A DNA stretch of 64,000 nt from Stemphylium vesicarium. Taxonomy: Eukaryota > Ascomycota > Dothideomycetes > Pleosporales > Pleosporaceae. The DNA is taken from assembly GCA_004380135.1 (NCBI GenBank), contig QXCR01000054.1, positions 62,001-126,000 on the forward strand, written 5' to 3'. The translations under genes were made by a program, and so were the position numbers. This document shows positions 62,244 to 64,000 of the stretch, one piece after another. Numbering within the stretch: position 1 is the stretch's first letter; every line of letters starts with the position of its first letter. The notes under the pieces were generated by a model, which worked only from the letters and a program-made list of their open reading frames with translations, was not told the DNA's origin and searched no databases.

Positions 62244-64000
62244 ATGGTCTCACATATGTCGAAACCCTCACACGCGCCCTCGAATTCGCGATCGTCGCAA
62301 GCCTCGTCCAACACGCCCGGCGGCCACTCGAAGAAATCGTCAGCCTCGTCCAACCACAATGGCCAGCCTCGCGAGCGCGAACAGCGTGAACAGCGCCCGA
62401 GCAGAGAGGGAACAGCACAAAAGGCCGCCCAAGATGTCGCCGGCCTCAAGGATTACCAGCTGGGCGACTGCCTGGGCAAAGGCGCATTTGGCAGCGTGTA
62501 TCGGGCGCTCAATTGGGGCACAGGCGAGACGGTCGCCATCAAGCAGGTCCGCCTGGAGAACCTGGGCGCGGCCGATTTGAAGAACATGGAGATGGAGATT
62601 GACCTGCTCAAGAACCTGAACCACCCCAACATCGTCAAGTACCACGGCTTTGTGAGGAGCTCAGAAAGCTTGTACATTATTCTAGAGTGAGCATCCTCCC
62701 AATTTCCAACTCTAAACAAAACCAGGCGTTAACATGTCCAGATACTGCGAAAATGGATCGTTGCACAGCATCTGCAAGAACTTTGGCAAATTCCCCGAGA
62801 ACCTCGTCGCACTCTACATGTCGCAAGTCCTCCACGGCCTCCTCTACCTCCACGAGCAAGGTGTAATACATAGAGATATCAAGGGCGCAAACATTCTGAC
62901 AACCAAGGAGGGTTTAGTCAAGCTGGCAGACTTTGGTGTAGCGACCAAGCAGTCAGGCCTCGATCAATCGAGTGTTGTGGGCACGCCATACTGGATGGCC
63001 CCAGAGGTCATCGAACTCTCTGGCGCTACGACCTCGTCGGACATCTGGAGCCTGGGATGTACAGTCATCGAGCTAATAGAGGGAAAGCCACCGTACCACA
63101 AACTACAGCCCATGCAGGCACTCTTCAGAATCGTAAACGACGAGCATCCACCGATACCTGGCAGTGCTTCTCCAGTCAGTGCACCCTTCCTAGACTCTAT
63201 TGCTCTAATCACATGTGCTGACCCTTGCAGCTTCTCCGCGAATTCCTCATGGAGTGTTTTCAGAAGAACCCCACGCTTCGCATCTCCGCCAAACGACTCC
63301 TCAAGCATCCGTGGATCCTCAGCGCCAAGCGGACTGTCCCTGCAGTACCCACAAAACCTACCGAATATCAAGAAGCAGTCAAGTCTGTACAAGAGTGGAA
63401 TGAAGCCTTGAAGTCACCCAATTCCCTACGCCGGAGCTCGCGTCTTTCTGGCGTGCACAGGTCATCCCCCGCTGCAGCCAACGGAGCCGGTGCAGCGTCT
63501 CGTAGGGCTCCGGTCAACGTGAACCTCAATATATCGAAGCACAGACCTACCGCAGAATCGTTCCGCTCTCCGGAATTAGATCATGACGACAACTGGGACA
63601 ACGATTTTGCCGAAAGCATATCTCCGCGCGCCCTGCAGATGCCGCATCTCAAGCCACAGGACAACTTCGGGGGTCTCTTCTCTGGCGACAAGCTCAAGGC
63701 CTTTGCTAGCTTTGAGTCGGTCACCGAGATGTCTGAGTTTGGGGACGGCGAAACTACGGTAAAGAGTCCGATGAGTAGGCAACAGTACCAGAGTTTTCCA
63801 AAAGCGTCTGGCCAGAGAGCGAACGAGAGAGCACAAGGAGCCAACGGCAAAGCCGTTAGTACGGGTCGGTCTTCCAGGTCGACGTCTAGTGCCACCGACT
63901 CAGAGTATGAAGACAGGCACGACGTACAGCCAAGGACAGCATTTCTTCGGGGAACACCAAGGGCTGCGCAGCCTTTGAGGCCAAGGCCCGCAGCTCCAGC
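62244..64000 (+). CDS. sepH: Septation initiation kinase, SepH/Cdc7 type (partial, 3' end outside)
   Basis: Protein kinase of the fission-yeast Cdc7/Aspergillus SepH type, the upstream kinase of the septation initiation network. Exons are 62244-62686, 62742-63174 and 63231 onward; the frame is open at the window end. A Ser-rich start (MVSHMSKPSHAPSNSR) leads to the kinase domain: GKGAFGSVYRAL, catalytic Lys in TVAIKQV, hinge IILEYCENGS, HRDIKGANIL, DFGVATK, GTPYWMAPEVIE, DIWSLGCTVIE. The C-lobe ends in RLLKHPWIL. The region beyond is Ser/Pro/Arg-rich. The gene name rests on the strong resemblance of the kinase core; the long C-terminal part needed for certainty lies partly outside. Confidence 0.85.

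Noticed and set aside
61778..62580. Several long frames around the GCC/GCT triplets before the SIN kinase
   Set aside because: Triplet repeats keep several frames open; translations are runs of Arg, Cys or Ser with no domain.

Overview
The window reads as nuclear DNA of a filamentous ascomycete (Pezizomycotina), most likely a dothideomycete of the Pleosporales type. The reasons are genes split by short GT-AG introns of about 43-90 bases with CTAAC/CTAAT branch sites, families confined to or typical of filamentous fungi (But2-domain wall protein, DUF7708 protein, large GAF hybrid histidine kinase, SIN kinase sepH/Cdc7 type), and C-to-T/G-to-A scarring like repeat-induced point mutation (RIP). 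The genus is an inference; no marker gene was compared.

Layout. 0.4-2.7 kb: guanylate kinase and the Ski8 WD40 protein, divergent. 4.1-5.2 kb: a broken D123/Cdc123-like gene. 5.5-9.5 kb: a seven-exon GAF-HisKA-HATPase-REC hybrid histidine kinase. 10-20 kb: a repeat-rich accessory block with an AAA+ ATPase gene split by a MITE, two more MITEs, a broken DUF7708 gene carrying a foldback insertion, and relics. 20.8-25.9 kb: a housekeeping block with a conserved protein, PEX19, UBC9 and a Pab2-type poly(A)-binding protein. 26.4-34.7 kb: a BTB pseudogene, an F-box protein, a UGT-like glycosyltransferase and a DHA2-type MFS transporter. 35-43.9 kb: a second accessory block with small secreted Cys-rich modules, a second short repeat family, a C-terminal chitinase-type relic and a fourth MITE. 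44-50.9 kb: aquaporin, a two-TM protein, RTT106 and a four-TM protein. 51-54 kb: a long reading frame broken by two stops. 54.9-64 kb: a But2 wall protein, a BCS1-like ATPase, an SDR and the 5' part of the SIN kinase, which runs off the end.

The intact genes mainly serve core functions: RNA decay and poly(A) metabolism (Ski8, Pab2), peroxisome membrane import (PEX19), SUMO conjugation (UBC9), histone deposition (RTT106) and septation (SepH). They sit in compact blocks, partly in divergent pairs. Between them lie gene-poor blocks whose genes are broken by MITE insertion, indels and stop codons, many of them explicable by C-to-T changes.

The main discoveries are: a four-copy family of about 377-bp foldback MITEs with 8-bp target duplications, one inside an ATPase coding frame and one just upstream of the aquaporin; a chimeric MITE with two right ends; a one-sided RIP-like copy; a secreted Cys-rich module array sharing a C-x3-C...C-x6-C-x3-C pattern; and stop-free, length-3n introns in two genes. 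All calls come from reading the sequence; no database search was run.
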